Below, piece after piece: positions 1 through 7,207 of a stretch of DNA of 64,000 nt. The translations under genes were made by a program, and so were the position numbers. This DNA comes from Pseudomonas asplenii (lineage in GTDB: Bacteria > Pseudomonadota > Gammaproteobacteria > Pseudomonadales > Pseudomonadaceae). The stretch spans positions 321,500 through 385,499 of the forward strand of contig NZ_JSYZ01000018.1 of the NCBI RefSeq assembly GCF_001293465.1, read 5' to 3'. The notes beneath the pieces are model-generated. The model searched no databases, was not told the DNA's origin, and saw only the letters and a list, made by a program, of their open reading frames with translations. The number at the start of each line of letters is the position of its first letter. Within the stretch, counting starts at the first letter, position 1.

Positions 1-109
1 AGTAAGGGCAGCCGGTTCGGGCAACCCTGGAAACCGCCGGATGTTATCACAATCGCCGCCACGCACCTATCCCCGGATACACAAGGAACCCGACAGGCGA
101 CCAACGAAA

Positions 110-134
110 CCCTCCGAGAGCGCATCCGGAGGGG
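110..134 (-). terminator. Possible weak terminator downstream of mtnA
   Basis: A 7-bp inverted repeat (CCCTCCG/CGGAGGG, 10-nt loop) lies about 60 bp past the mtnA stop. On the minus strand it is followed by TTTCGTT, which is a weak U-tract. The rest of 1-195 has no supported gene. In PAO1 as I remember it, gyrA lies downstream of mtnA on the same strand, so this stretch may hold its promoter. Confidence 0.35.
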
Positions 135-195
135 CTTAGAAGCAAAATGCGGGCATTTATCGCCGGGAAAAGCCAGTTGGCCGGAAAAAATCGGA

Positions 196-1272
196 TCAGT
201 GCAGACGCTTGCGGCACATCAGTTGAGCGATCTTGGCGGTGTCCGGCCGCTCGACGACGCCCTTCTCGGTCACAATGACATCGATCAGATCCGCCGGGGT
301 CACGTCGAAGACCGGACTGAAGGTCTCCATGGAGACATCGAGGCGCTTCCCGTCCGCCCCCAGCAATTCATCGCCGCCCTGCTCCTGCGGGGCGATTTCC
401 TCGCCGCTGGCCAACGCCAGGTCGATGGTCGAACTCGCGGCCACCACCATGAAGCGCACGCCGTGATGCATGGCGCAGACGGCCAATTGGTAAGTACCGA
501 TCCTGCTTGCCACATCACCATTGGCGGCAATGCGGTCGGCACTGATGACGACCCAGGTCACGCCCCTGGTTTTCATGACCTGGGCGGCGGCGGCATCGGC
601 GCTCACGGTCACCGGGATGCCTTCGCTGGCCAGCGCCCAGGCGGTCAGGCGCGAACCCTGCTGCCAGGGCCGGGTTTCATCGACATAGACCCGCTCGACC
701 ATGCCCTCGACGAAGGCGCCGCGAATCACCCCCAGCGCCGTGCCGAAACCACCGGTGGCCAGGGCCCCGGTATTGCAATGGGTAAGAATCGCCTGGGCAT
801 TGCCCTGATGCTTGCGAATCAGCTCGACGCCCAACTGCGCCATGGTCAGGTTGGCTTCGCGATCGCTGTCGTGGATGGCGACCGCCTCGGCCTCCAGCGC
901 CGCCAGCGGATCGGCGCCCTCGCGAAGCCGGCCCAGCCGCTCGCGCATGCGCCCCAGCGCCCAGGACAAACTGTCCGCAGCCGGACGTGAAGCGGCCAGC
1001 ACGGCGAAATCCTCCTCCAGCGCCGCAGTCCAGTCGCCCCCTTCGGCAAGCCGTGCCCGCGCCGCCAGCACCACGCCATAGGCCGCACAGATGCCGATGG
1101 CCGGGGCGCCGCGCACGGCCATCAGCCGAATCGCCTCGGCGACCGCCACGGCGCTGCCGCAATCCAGCCAGTTCTGCTCGAACGGCAGAATGCGCTGGTC
1201 GAGCAGGCGCAAGGTCCCCTGGCACCAATCGATGGCCTTGACCTTTTCCGCTGCCAACAACCGATCGCGCAT
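196..1272 (-). CDS. mtnA: S-methyl-5-thioribose-1-phosphate isomerase
   Basis: Methionine salvage enzyme that isomerises 5-methylthioribose-1-phosphate to methylthioribulose-1-phosphate in the cytoplasm. The 358 aa are typical of the family. The catalytic pair is visible: Cys166 in THCNTGAL and Asp246 in ADRIAANGD, with the family motif GTYQLAV after it. The start is an ATG preceded by GGAG. It is divergent from mtaD, which shares the methylthioadenosine theme, and a TATAAT hexamer on the minus strand at 1307-1312 would give a leader of about 30 nt. The same neighbourhood (mtnA, mtaD, ubiG, mupP) is found in PAO1. Pseudomonads make its substrate with MTA phosphorylase, which is not in the window. 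Confidence 0.95.
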   Translation of the reverse strand: MRDRLLAAEKVKAIDWCQGTLRLLDQRILPFEQNWLDCGSAVAVAEAIRLMAVRGAPAIGICAAYGVVLAARARLAEGGDWTAALEEDFAVLAASRPAADSLSWALGRMRERLGRLREGADPLAALEAEAVAIHDSDREANLTMAQLGVELIRKHQGNAQAILTHCNTGALATGGFGTALGVIRGAFVEGMVERVYVDETRPWQQGSRLTAWALASEGIPVTVSADAAAAQVMKTRGVTWVVISADRIAANGDVASRIGTYQLAVCAMHHGVRFMVVAASSTIDLALASGEEIAPQEQGGDELLGADGKRLDVSMETFSPVFDVTPADLIDVIVTEKGVVERPDTAKIAQLMCRKRLH

Positions 1273-1306
1273 GACTCACTCCGCAGTGATGAAACAAAAG
1301 CCGTCG

Positions 1307-1312
1307 ATTATA
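1307..1312 (-). promoter_or_regulatory. Candidate -10 box for mtnA
   Basis: A perfect TATAAT on the minus strand 35 bp upstream of the mtnA start. No good -35 box is seen at 17 bp, so this is a weak call resting on the hexamer and its position. Confidence 0.35.
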
Positions 1313-1386
1313 GCGATCACCCCGCCTGGACGCTCGGGTATACTTCGCTGTCTCAATATATGCATGAAGCCTGGAAGCCGCCCCCG

Positions 1387-2718
1387 ATGCCAAACATCGC
1401 CGCCCCGCTCGACCTGCTGTTGTTGCCCACCTGGCTGGTACCTGTCGAACCGGCTGGCGTGGTCCTCAAGGAGCACGGCCTGGGCATCCGTGACGGGCGT
1501 ATCGCGTTTATCGGCCCGCGGGCCGAGGCCTTGAAGCTGGCGACCGAAGAGGTCCGCGAACTGCCGGGGACACTGCTCGCTCCAGGCCTGATCAATGCCC
1601 ACGGGCATGCCGCCATGACCCTGTTCCGCGGCCTCGCCGATGACCTGCCGCTGATGACCTGGCTGGAGCAGCATATCTGGCCGGCCGAAGGCAAATGGGT
1701 CAGCGAGGACTTCGTCCGCGACGGCACCGACCTGGCTATCGCCGAACAGATCAAGGGCGGGATCAGCTGTTTTTCGGATATGTACTTCTACCCGAAAGTT
1801 GCCAGCGAGTGCGTGCATGACAGCGGCATCCGTGCACAGATCGCCATGCCGATCCTCGATTTCCCGATCCCCGGGGCCGCCAGCACCGACGAAGCCCTGC
1901 GCCAGGCCATCGAACTGTTCGGCGACCTCAAGCACCACCCCCGAATCAAGATAGCCTTCGGCCCACATGCACCTTATACCGTGGGTGACGAAAACCTGGA
2001 AAAAATCCGCGTGATCGCCGAAGAACTCGACGCGGCAATCCACATGCACGTGCATGAAACCGCCTTCGAGGTCCAGCAGGCGCTCGAGCAGCACGGTGAG
2101 CGCCCTCTCGCCCGGCTGGCCCGGCTCGGCCTGCTGGGACCGCGCCTGCAAGCCGTGCACATGACCCAAATCAGCGATGAAGACCTGGCTTTGCTGGTAG
2201 AAAGCAACACCAGCGTGATCCACTGTCCGGAATCGAACCTGAAACTGGCCAGCGGCTTCTGCCCGGTCGAACGCCTGTGGCAGGCCGGTGTCAACGTGGC
2301 CATAGGCACCGATGGCGCGGCGAGCAACAATGATCTCGACCTGCTCGGGGAAACCCGCACCGCCGCCCTGCTGGCCAAGGCCGTCGCCGGTTCGGCCAGC
2401 GCCCTGGATGCCCATCGCGCCTTGCGCATGGCCACCCTCAACGGCGCACGGGCCCTGGGCCTGGACAACGAAATCGGCAGCCTGGAGGTCGGCAAGGCCG
2501 CGGACCTCGTCGCCTTCGACCTCGGCGGCCTGGCCCAGCAACCGATTTACGAGCCGGTGTCCACGCTGATCTACGCCGGCGGACGCGACTGCGTGCAACA
2601 CCTGTGGGTCGGCGGCAGGCAACTGCTCGACGACCGGCGCCTGACCCGCCTGGATGAACAGCGACTGATCGCCGCGGCCCGGGACTGGGGCCAGCGCATC
2701 GGCGGACACGCCTGCTGA
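1387..2718 (+). CDS. mtaD: TRZ/ATZ-family amidohydrolase (methylthioadenosine/SAH deaminase)
   Basis: Zinc or iron amidohydrolase of 443 aa that deaminates 5'-methylthioadenosine (and probably S-adenosylhomocysteine) to the inosine form. Metal ligands are visible: His72-x-His74 in INAHGHAAM, His in the MHVHE segment, and the GTDGAASNN motif carrying the late Asp. The frame is open from 1360, but the ATG at 1387 (MPNIAAPLDLLLLP) is chosen because it matches the usual N-terminus of the Pseudomonas family. It is divergent from mtnA, both acting on methylthioadenosine-derived metabolites. ubiG follows after 64 bp. Confidence 0.9.
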   Translation: MPNIAAPLDLLLLPTWLVPVEPAGVVLKEHGLGIRDGRIAFIGPRAEALKLATEEVRELPGTLLAPGLINAHGHAAMTLFRGLADDLPLMTWLEQHIWPAEGKWVSEDFVRDGTDLAIAEQIKGGISCFSDMYFYPKVASECVHDSGIRAQIAMPILDFPIPGAASTDEALRQAIELFGDLKHHPRIKIAFGPHAPYTVGDENLEKIRVIAEELDAAIHMHVHETAFEVQQALEQHGERPLARLARLGLLGPRLQAVHMTQISDEDLALLVESNTSVIHCPESNLKLASGFCPVERLWQAGVNVAIGTDGAASNNDLDLLGETRTAALLAKAVAGSASALDAHRALRMATLNGARALGLDNEIGSLEVGKAADLVAFDLGGLAQQPIYEPVSTLIYAGGRDCVQHLWVGGRQLLDDRRLTRLDEQRLIAAARDWGQRIGGHAC

Positions 2719-2782
2719 ATTATCGTCCCGGGCGCCAACAGCCCGGGATCACCCTGATTTTCAAGCTTTGGAGAATAGCCCC

Positions 2783-3481
2783 ATGAGCAACGTCGACCAC
2801 GCAGAAATCGCCAAGTTCGAAGCCCTGGCCCACCGCTGGTGGGACCGCGAGAGCGAGTTCAAGCCGCTGCACGACATCAACCCGCTGCGGGTCAACTGGA
2901 TCGACGAGCGGGTCAGGCTGGCCGGCAAGAAGGTCCTCGACGTCGGCTGCGGCGGCGGTATCCTCAGCGAAGCCATGGCCCAGCGCGGTGCCACCGTCAT
3001 GGGCATCGACATGGGCGAAGCGCCACTGGCCGTGGCCCAGTTGCACCAGCTGGAATCGGGCGTCGATGTCGAATACCGGCAGATCACCGCCGAAGCCCTG
3101 GCCGAGGAAATGCCCGAGCAGTTCGACGTGGTCACCTGCCTGGAGATGCTCGAGCACGTGCCCGACCCGTCGTCGGTGATCCGCGCCTGCTTCCGCATGG
3201 TCAAACCCGGCGGCCAGGTGTTCTTCTCCACCATCAACCGCAACCCCAAGGCCTACCTGTTCGCCATCGTCGGTGCGGAATACATCATGGGCCTGCTGCC
3301 GCGCGGCACCCACGACTTCAAGAAGTTCATCCGCCCATCCGAGCTGGGGGCCTGGAGCCGCCAGGCGGGCCTGGCGGTCAAGGACATCATCGGCCTGACC
3401 TACAACCCACTGACCAAGCACTACAAGCTGGCCGCGGACGTGGGCGTGAACTACATGATCCAGACCCTGCGCGAGGAGTGA
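2783..3481 (+). CDS. ubiG: Ubiquinone biosynthesis O-methyltransferase
   Basis: SAM-dependent enzyme that performs both O-methylations of ubiquinone synthesis. The 232 aa are standard. SAM motif I is VLDVGCGGGIL (residues 51-61), followed by the acidic GIDMGEA and the EMLEHVPDP motif typical of UbiG. The ATG at 2783 (MSNVDHAEIAKFE) is preferred over one 15 bp upstream because it is the family N-terminus and sits 8-10 nt behind GGAG. mupP starts 3 bp after the stop, so the two are probably cotranscribed. Confidence 0.96.
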   Translation: MSNVDHAEIAKFEALAHRWWDRESEFKPLHDINPLRVNWIDERVRLAGKKVLDVGCGGGILSEAMAQRGATVMGIDMGEAPLAVAQLHQLESGVDVEYRQITAEALAEEMPEQFDVVTCLEMLEHVPDPSSVIRACFRMVKPGGQVFFSTINRNPKAYLFAIVGAEYIMGLLPRGTHDFKKFIRPSELGAWSRQAGLAVKDIIGLTYNPLTKHYKLAADVGVNYMIQTLREE

Positions 3482-3484
3482 CCG

Positions 3485-4156
3485 ATGCGCTTGAGAGCGG
3501 TTCTCTTCGACATGGATGGCACCCTGCTCGATACCGCGCCGGACTTCATCGCCATCTGCCAGGCCATGCTGGCTGATCGCGGGCTGCCGCCGATTGCCGA
3601 CAAGCTGATCCGCGACGAGATCTCCGGCGGCGCCCGGGCGATGGTGGCGGTGACCTTCATGATGGACCCCGAGTCACCGGGCTTCGAGGAACTGCGCCAG
3701 GAATTCCTCGAGCGCTACCTCAAGGCCTGCGCGGTGCACAGCCGGCTGTTCGACGGCATGGGCGAACTGCTGGAGGATATCGAGAAGGCCAGGCTGGTCT
3801 GGGGTGTGGTCACCAACAAGCCGGTGCGCTTCGCCGAGCCGATCATGCAGCAGCTCGGCCTGGCCGAGCGCTCGGCGCTGCTGATCTGCCCGGATCACGT
3901 CACCCGGAGCAAGCCGGACCCCGAGCCGCTGATCCTCGCCTGCAAGATGCTCGACCTCGACCCGGCCAGCGTCCTGTTCGTCGGCGACGACCTGCGCGAT
4001 ATCGAATCGGGTCGGGATGCCGGGACCCGCACCGCCGCGGTGCGCTACGGTTACATCCATCCGGACGACAACCCCGATCACTGGGGCGCCGATGTGGTCG
4101 TCGACCATCCGCTGGAACTGCGCCGCGTGCTGGACAACGCCCTGTGCAGTTGCTGA
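3485..4156 (+). CDS. mupP: HAD phosphatase, N-acetylmuramic acid 6-phosphate phosphatase (MupP type)
   Basis: HAD-superfamily hydrolase of 223 aa. Motif I is DMDGTLLDT (residues 9-17), motif II/III lies around TNKPVRF, and motif IV is GDDLRDIESGRDAG. Older annotations call this Gph, phosphoglycolate phosphatase. The fixed position between ubiG and a YciK-type SDR is that of P. aeruginosa PA3172, shown to be MupP in the MurNAc recycling bypass, which affects fosfomycin and beta-lactam tolerance. The assignment therefore rests on synteny plus fold. It overlaps nothing and follows ubiG by 3 bp. Confidence 0.85.
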   Translation: MRLRAVLFDMDGTLLDTAPDFIAICQAMLADRGLPPIADKLIRDEISGGARAMVAVTFMMDPESPGFEELRQEFLERYLKACAVHSRLFDGMGELLEDIEKARLVWGVVTNKPVRFAEPIMQQLGLAERSALLICPDHVTRSKPDPEPLILACKMLDLDPASVLFVGDDLRDIESGRDAGTRTAAVRYGYIHPDDNPDHWGADVVVDHPLELRRVLDNALCSC

Positions 4157-4160
4157 CCCC

Positions 4161-4250
4161 GCAGGAGCCGGCTTGCTGACGATCCAGACGCCGCGGCCGA
4201 ACAGCCACACCGCGTCAAGCGATCGCCAGCAAGCCGGCGCCTACCGGTAG
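4161..4250. repeat. REP-like inverted pair
   Basis: Two REP-type units face each other between mupP and the SDR gene: GCAGGAGCCGGCTTGCTGAC near 4161-4180 and its near complement GCCAGCAAGCCGGCGCCTAC near 4223-4244. This is the size and core (AGGAGCCGGCTTGCTGGCGA) of fluorescent-pseudomonad REP elements arranged as a BIME-like doublet. It may also end the upstream transcript. Confidence 0.7.
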
Positions 4251-4280
4251 CGCCCCTCCCCAATTTGTTGAGGTTTAGCC

Positions 4281-5021
4281 ATGTTTGATTATTCCGCCCG
4301 CCCCGAACTGCTCAAGGACCGGGTGATCCTGGTCACCGGCGCCGGTCGCGGCATCGGTGCGGCCGCTGCCAAGAGCTACGCCGCCCACGGCGCCACGGTA
4401 CTGCTGCTGGGCAAGACCGAAGCCAACCTGACTCAGGTCTACGACGAAATCGAGGCCGCCGGCCACCCGCAACCGGTGGTGATTCCCTTCAACCTGGAAA
4501 CCGCCCTGCCGCACCAGTACGACGAACTGGCGGCGATGATCGAGAACGAGTTCGGCCATCTCGACGGCCTGCTGCACAACGCTTCGATCATCGGCCCGCG
4601 CACCCCGCTGGAACAGCTCTCGGGCGACAACTTCATGCGCGTCATGCAGGTCAACGTCAATGCGATGTTCATGCTCACCAGCACCCTGCTGCCACTGCTC
4701 AAGCTGTCCCGGGATGCCTCGGTGATCTTCACGTCCAGCAGTGTCGGTCGCAAGGGCCGCGCCTACTGGGGCGCCTATGGCGTCTCCAAGTTCGCCACCG
4801 AGGGCCTGATGCAGACCCTCGCCGACGAGCTGGACAACGTCGCGCCAGTGCGCGCCAACAGCATCAACCCGGGCGCCACCCGTACCAGCATGCGCGCCCA
4901 GGCCTACCCCGGCGAAAACCCGCTGAACAATCCGACCCCGGAAGAGATCATGCCGGTCTATCTCTACCTGATGGGCCCGGACAGTACCGGCATCAACGGC
5001 CAGGCCTTCAACGCCCAGTAG
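4281..5021 (+). CDS. YciK-family short-chain dehydrogenase/reductase
   Basis: SDR of 246 aa. The cofactor motif GAGRGIGAAAAKSY is near residues 15-28, and NNAS is replaced by HNASIIG. The catalytic Ser is in TSSSVG and the Tyr-x3-Lys is YGVSK. The C-terminus NGQAFNAQ is family-like. The position after mupP matches PAO1 PA3173. The substrate is unknown; E. coli YciK is likewise uncharacterised. A strong hairpin follows the gene. Confidence 0.88.
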   Translation: MFDYSARPELLKDRVILVTGAGRGIGAAAAKSYAAHGATVLLLGKTEANLTQVYDEIEAAGHPQPVVIPFNLETALPHQYDELAAMIENEFGHLDGLLHNASIIGPRTPLEQLSGDNFMRVMQVNVNAMFMLTSTLLPLLKLSRDASVIFTSSSVGRKGRAYWGAYGVSKFATEGLMQTLADELDNVAPVRANSINPGATRTSMRAQAYPGENPLNNPTPEEIMPVYLYLMGPDSTGINGQAFNAQ

Positions 5022-5037
5022 GCTCCCGCCCTGCGCA

Positions 5038-5059
5038 CCGTGCCGGAATACCGGCACGG
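5038..5059 (+). terminator. Hairpin downstream of the SDR gene
   Basis: Perfect 9-bp stem CCGTGCCGG/CCGGCACGG with an AATA loop, starting 17 bp after the stop codon. There is no U-tract, so it could be a Rho-assisted end or mRNA stabiliser. Confidence 0.5.
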
Positions 5060-5180
5060 CACGCAATAAATCTCAAAAAGCCACTACGGCAAGTCAAGGA
5101 ATTGCCGCCCCGCCTTGTCTTATTCCGCCTCAAAAAAACAAGTCACTGAATTTAAACGACTTATATTCAAGTGAACGGAT

Positions 5181-5196
5181 TGGCACGACTTTCGCT
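5181..5196 (+). promoter_or_regulatory. Candidate sigma54 (RpoN) promoter for the diguanylate cyclase gene
   Basis: TGGCACGACTTTCGCT fits the -24/-12 consensus TGGCACG-N4-TTGCW with one mismatch (TCGC for TTGC) and the required 10 bp between GG and GC. Transcription would start near 5207. An A/T-rich stretch just upstream could bind IHF, but I see no perfect IHF site. Confidence 0.6.
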
Positions 5197-5384
5197 CTAA
5201 CTTCCTTCAGACACGCCAGGTGAACGCCATGGGGCATTCCATCGGCCAGGCCCGCAAAGCCCGGCCCGAGCGACTAGACTGATGCCAAAGGTCCTACGGG
5301 ACTGATGGACCAGTACGCTGCGCAGCCCCAAGCCGCATTCGCCAGCCTGTAAGACTGCATGCTGAGCCCAGGGGGCCCGCTACC

Positions 5385-6311
5385 ATGAAGACACCGATCC
5401 AGACCAACGCCATTGATTTCGATAGCGCCAAGCTGCAGCGCCTGGGTTTCGGCCAAGCCCCCTCCCTGTTCCACCGTCCGACCACACTGACGCAATTGCG
5501 CCAGCAACTGATGCTGCAATTGCAGACCAGCCTGGAGCCGGAGCGCATCCTCGGCCTGTTTTTCCGCGAGATCCAGCGCCTGGTGCCGCTGCAGTCGCTG
5601 GTCTACACGCACCAGCCGAGCGATTTGCGCCTGGAGTTCGGCCAGCGCGGCCACCACTCGGTGAGCTACAGCCTCAGCCATGAAGGCGAACACATGGGCG
5701 AACTGCTGTTTCGGCGCAGCCAGCGCTTCACCGAACAGGAGCTGGGCAACCTCGAATCGCTGCTGTCCTGCCTGCTCTACCCGATGCGCAACGCCCTGCT
5801 CTATCGCGCCGCGACCCAGAGCGCCCTGCGCGACCCCCTGACCGAAACCGGCAACCGCATCGCCATGGACCAGACCCTGCAGCGGGAAATCGACCTGGCG
5901 CGCCGCCATAGCCAGCCGCTGTCGCTGCTGATGCTGGATATAGATCACTTCAAGCGCATCAACGACAGCCACGGTCACGCGGCCGGCGACCAGGTACTCA
6001 AGGCCGTCGCCACCTCGATCAAGGAGCAATTGCGCAACATCGACATGATCTTCCGCTACGGTGGAGAAGAATTTCTCGTCGTCCTCTCCAACACCGGCCG
6101 GGAGGCAGCGGCGCTGGTGGGCGAGCGCCTGCGCCAGACCGCACAGTCCCGGGATTACGCCGCCAACGAGCAGACCATCGCACTGACGGTGAGCCTGGGT
6201 TGTGCCACCCTGCTGCCCGGGGAGTCGCTGCAGAGCCTGCTGCGCCGCGCCGACAGCGCCCTGTATGTCGCCAAGCGCGAAGGTCGCAACCGACTGGCAA
6301 TGGCGGGCTAG
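5385..6311 (+). CDS. Diguanylate cyclase with N-terminal GAF-like domain
   Basis: Cytosolic protein of 308 aa that makes cyclic di-GMP from two GTP. A GAF-like sensor region covers about residues 35-140 and the GGDEF domain about 145-305. The active-site motif is GGEEF at 226-230, and the inhibitory I-site RNID at 217-220 lies five residues upstream, so it should be active and feedback-inhibited. There is no membrane segment. It lies alone behind a sigma54-type promoter and a long leader, suggesting expression tied to an RpoN activator. The ligand of the GAF-like region is unknown. It resembles PAO1 PA3177. Confidence 0.9.
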   Translation: MKTPIQTNAIDFDSAKLQRLGFGQAPSLFHRPTTLTQLRQQLMLQLQTSLEPERILGLFFREIQRLVPLQSLVYTHQPSDLRLEFGQRGHHSVSYSLSHEGEHMGELLFRRSQRFTEQELGNLESLLSCLLYPMRNALLYRAATQSALRDPLTETGNRIAMDQTLQREIDLARRHSQPLSLLMLDIDHFKRINDSHGHAAGDQVLKAVATSIKEQLRNIDMIFRYGGEEFLVVLSNTGREAAALVGERLRQTAQSRDYAANEQTIALTVSLGCATLLPGESLQSLLRRADSALYVAKREGRNRLAMAG

Positions 6312-6368
6312 CCCTCTGGCGTCGCTTGCGGGGCCAGCCCGCGGAACGGCCCGCCGTCCTTCATCGGC

Positions 6369-7157
6369 TCAACTGCCGACGAGTTCTGCCACGCGCTCAC
6401 GGGCGACCGGAGTCTTTTCCAGCTGCATGCAGCGCTCCAGGAACAGGTACATGTAGTCGTAGCTCTTGCAGATGGCCTGACGCAGCTCGGTCTGCAACGC
6501 CTGGCTCGGATGGGTCCCCGCCAGGGTGCAGACGATCTCCAGCGCTTCCCAGGGGTGGGCATCGTCATACTGGGCGTGCATCTTCAACCACTTCATCGCG
6601 CGCTTGCGCTCTTCCTCGGGGAACGCCGCCGCATAGACGCCGGTCGAGCAGACCAGCGCCGACCACTCGCCGGTGGCCCCCTCGATGGCATAGTTGGTGG
6701 CGGCAATGGCCACCACCAGCGAATCCGCCGAACTGGTATGCCAGCACCAGTGGCTCAGAGCATGCAGCTCCGGGGGCACCTGCTGCGCCTGCAGGTCTTC
6801 CAGCGTCACGCCATGGGCCCGGCTCCAGTGCACCCAGTAGTCGGCGTGGTTCAGCTCCACGCGGATGTTACGCATCAACCAGCGGCGCGCCATGTCTTCG
6901 CCAGGATGACGGGCAAAGCGGGTCTTGGTGAGGTTCTGGGCCATGTACAACGCAAACTGCTCGACCACCGGCCAGCCACCGATCAGGTACTGGCGCATGG
7001 TTTTCGCGCTCAGCTTGTTGTCGCGCATCCGCTGGTAAAGTTCGTGTTCGACAACACGGCGCTTGCTCTCGCTACAGTCCCGAATGAGCTGTTGTGCCCA
7101 GGCCGGATAGCTGGTGGCTTCCATAAGCGGGCCGGTTCTGCTGAATGCGTCGATCAC
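6369..7157 (-). CDS. TenA/PqqC-like (heme-oxygenase fold) protein, possible diiron enzyme
   Basis: All-helical protein of 262 aa, usually named TenA family. The start is GTG, with GGAG 7 nt upstream. Rather than a regulator, the sequence suggests an enzyme. His194-x3-Asp198-x2-His201, together with Glu101, a following His (104 or 110) and Glu159 or Glu164, has the order and spacing of the metal ligands of heme-oxygenase-like diiron oxidases such as CADD. Thiaminase II is a less likely alternative, since no thiamine genes are nearby. It lies 50 bp downstream of rbdA on the same strand, in the order remembered for PAO1 PA0862-PA0861, so it may be cotranscribed. Confidence 0.75.
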   Translation of the reverse strand: MIDAFSRTGPLMEATSYPAWAQQLIRDCSESKRRVVEHELYQRMRDNKLSAKTMRQYLIGGWPVVEQFALYMAQNLTKTRFARHPGEDMARRWLMRNIRVELNHADYWVHWSRAHGVTLEDLQAQQVPPELHALSHWCWHTSSADSLVVAIAATNYAIEGATGEWSALVCSTGVYAAAFPEEERKRAMKWLKMHAQYDDAHPWEALEIVCTLAGTHPSQALQTELRQAICKSYDYMYLFLERCMQLEKTPVARERVAELVGS

Positions 7158-7207
7158 TGTTGAGCTCCTTTCCTTTTGAGTGGTGATTAGGCCGATCTGG
7201 AAGGGTT

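Larger units (their letters stand above)
5022..5384. other. Intergenic region, 363 bp
   Basis: It holds the hairpin at 5038-5059, an A/T-rich stretch (5130-5175), a sigma54-type promoter (5181-5196), and a leader of about 180 nt before the diguanylate cyclase gene. The leader contains a 17-codon ORF from the ATG at 5229 to a TGA near 5282, behind an AGGTGA sequence. No further gene is supported. Confidence 0.6.
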
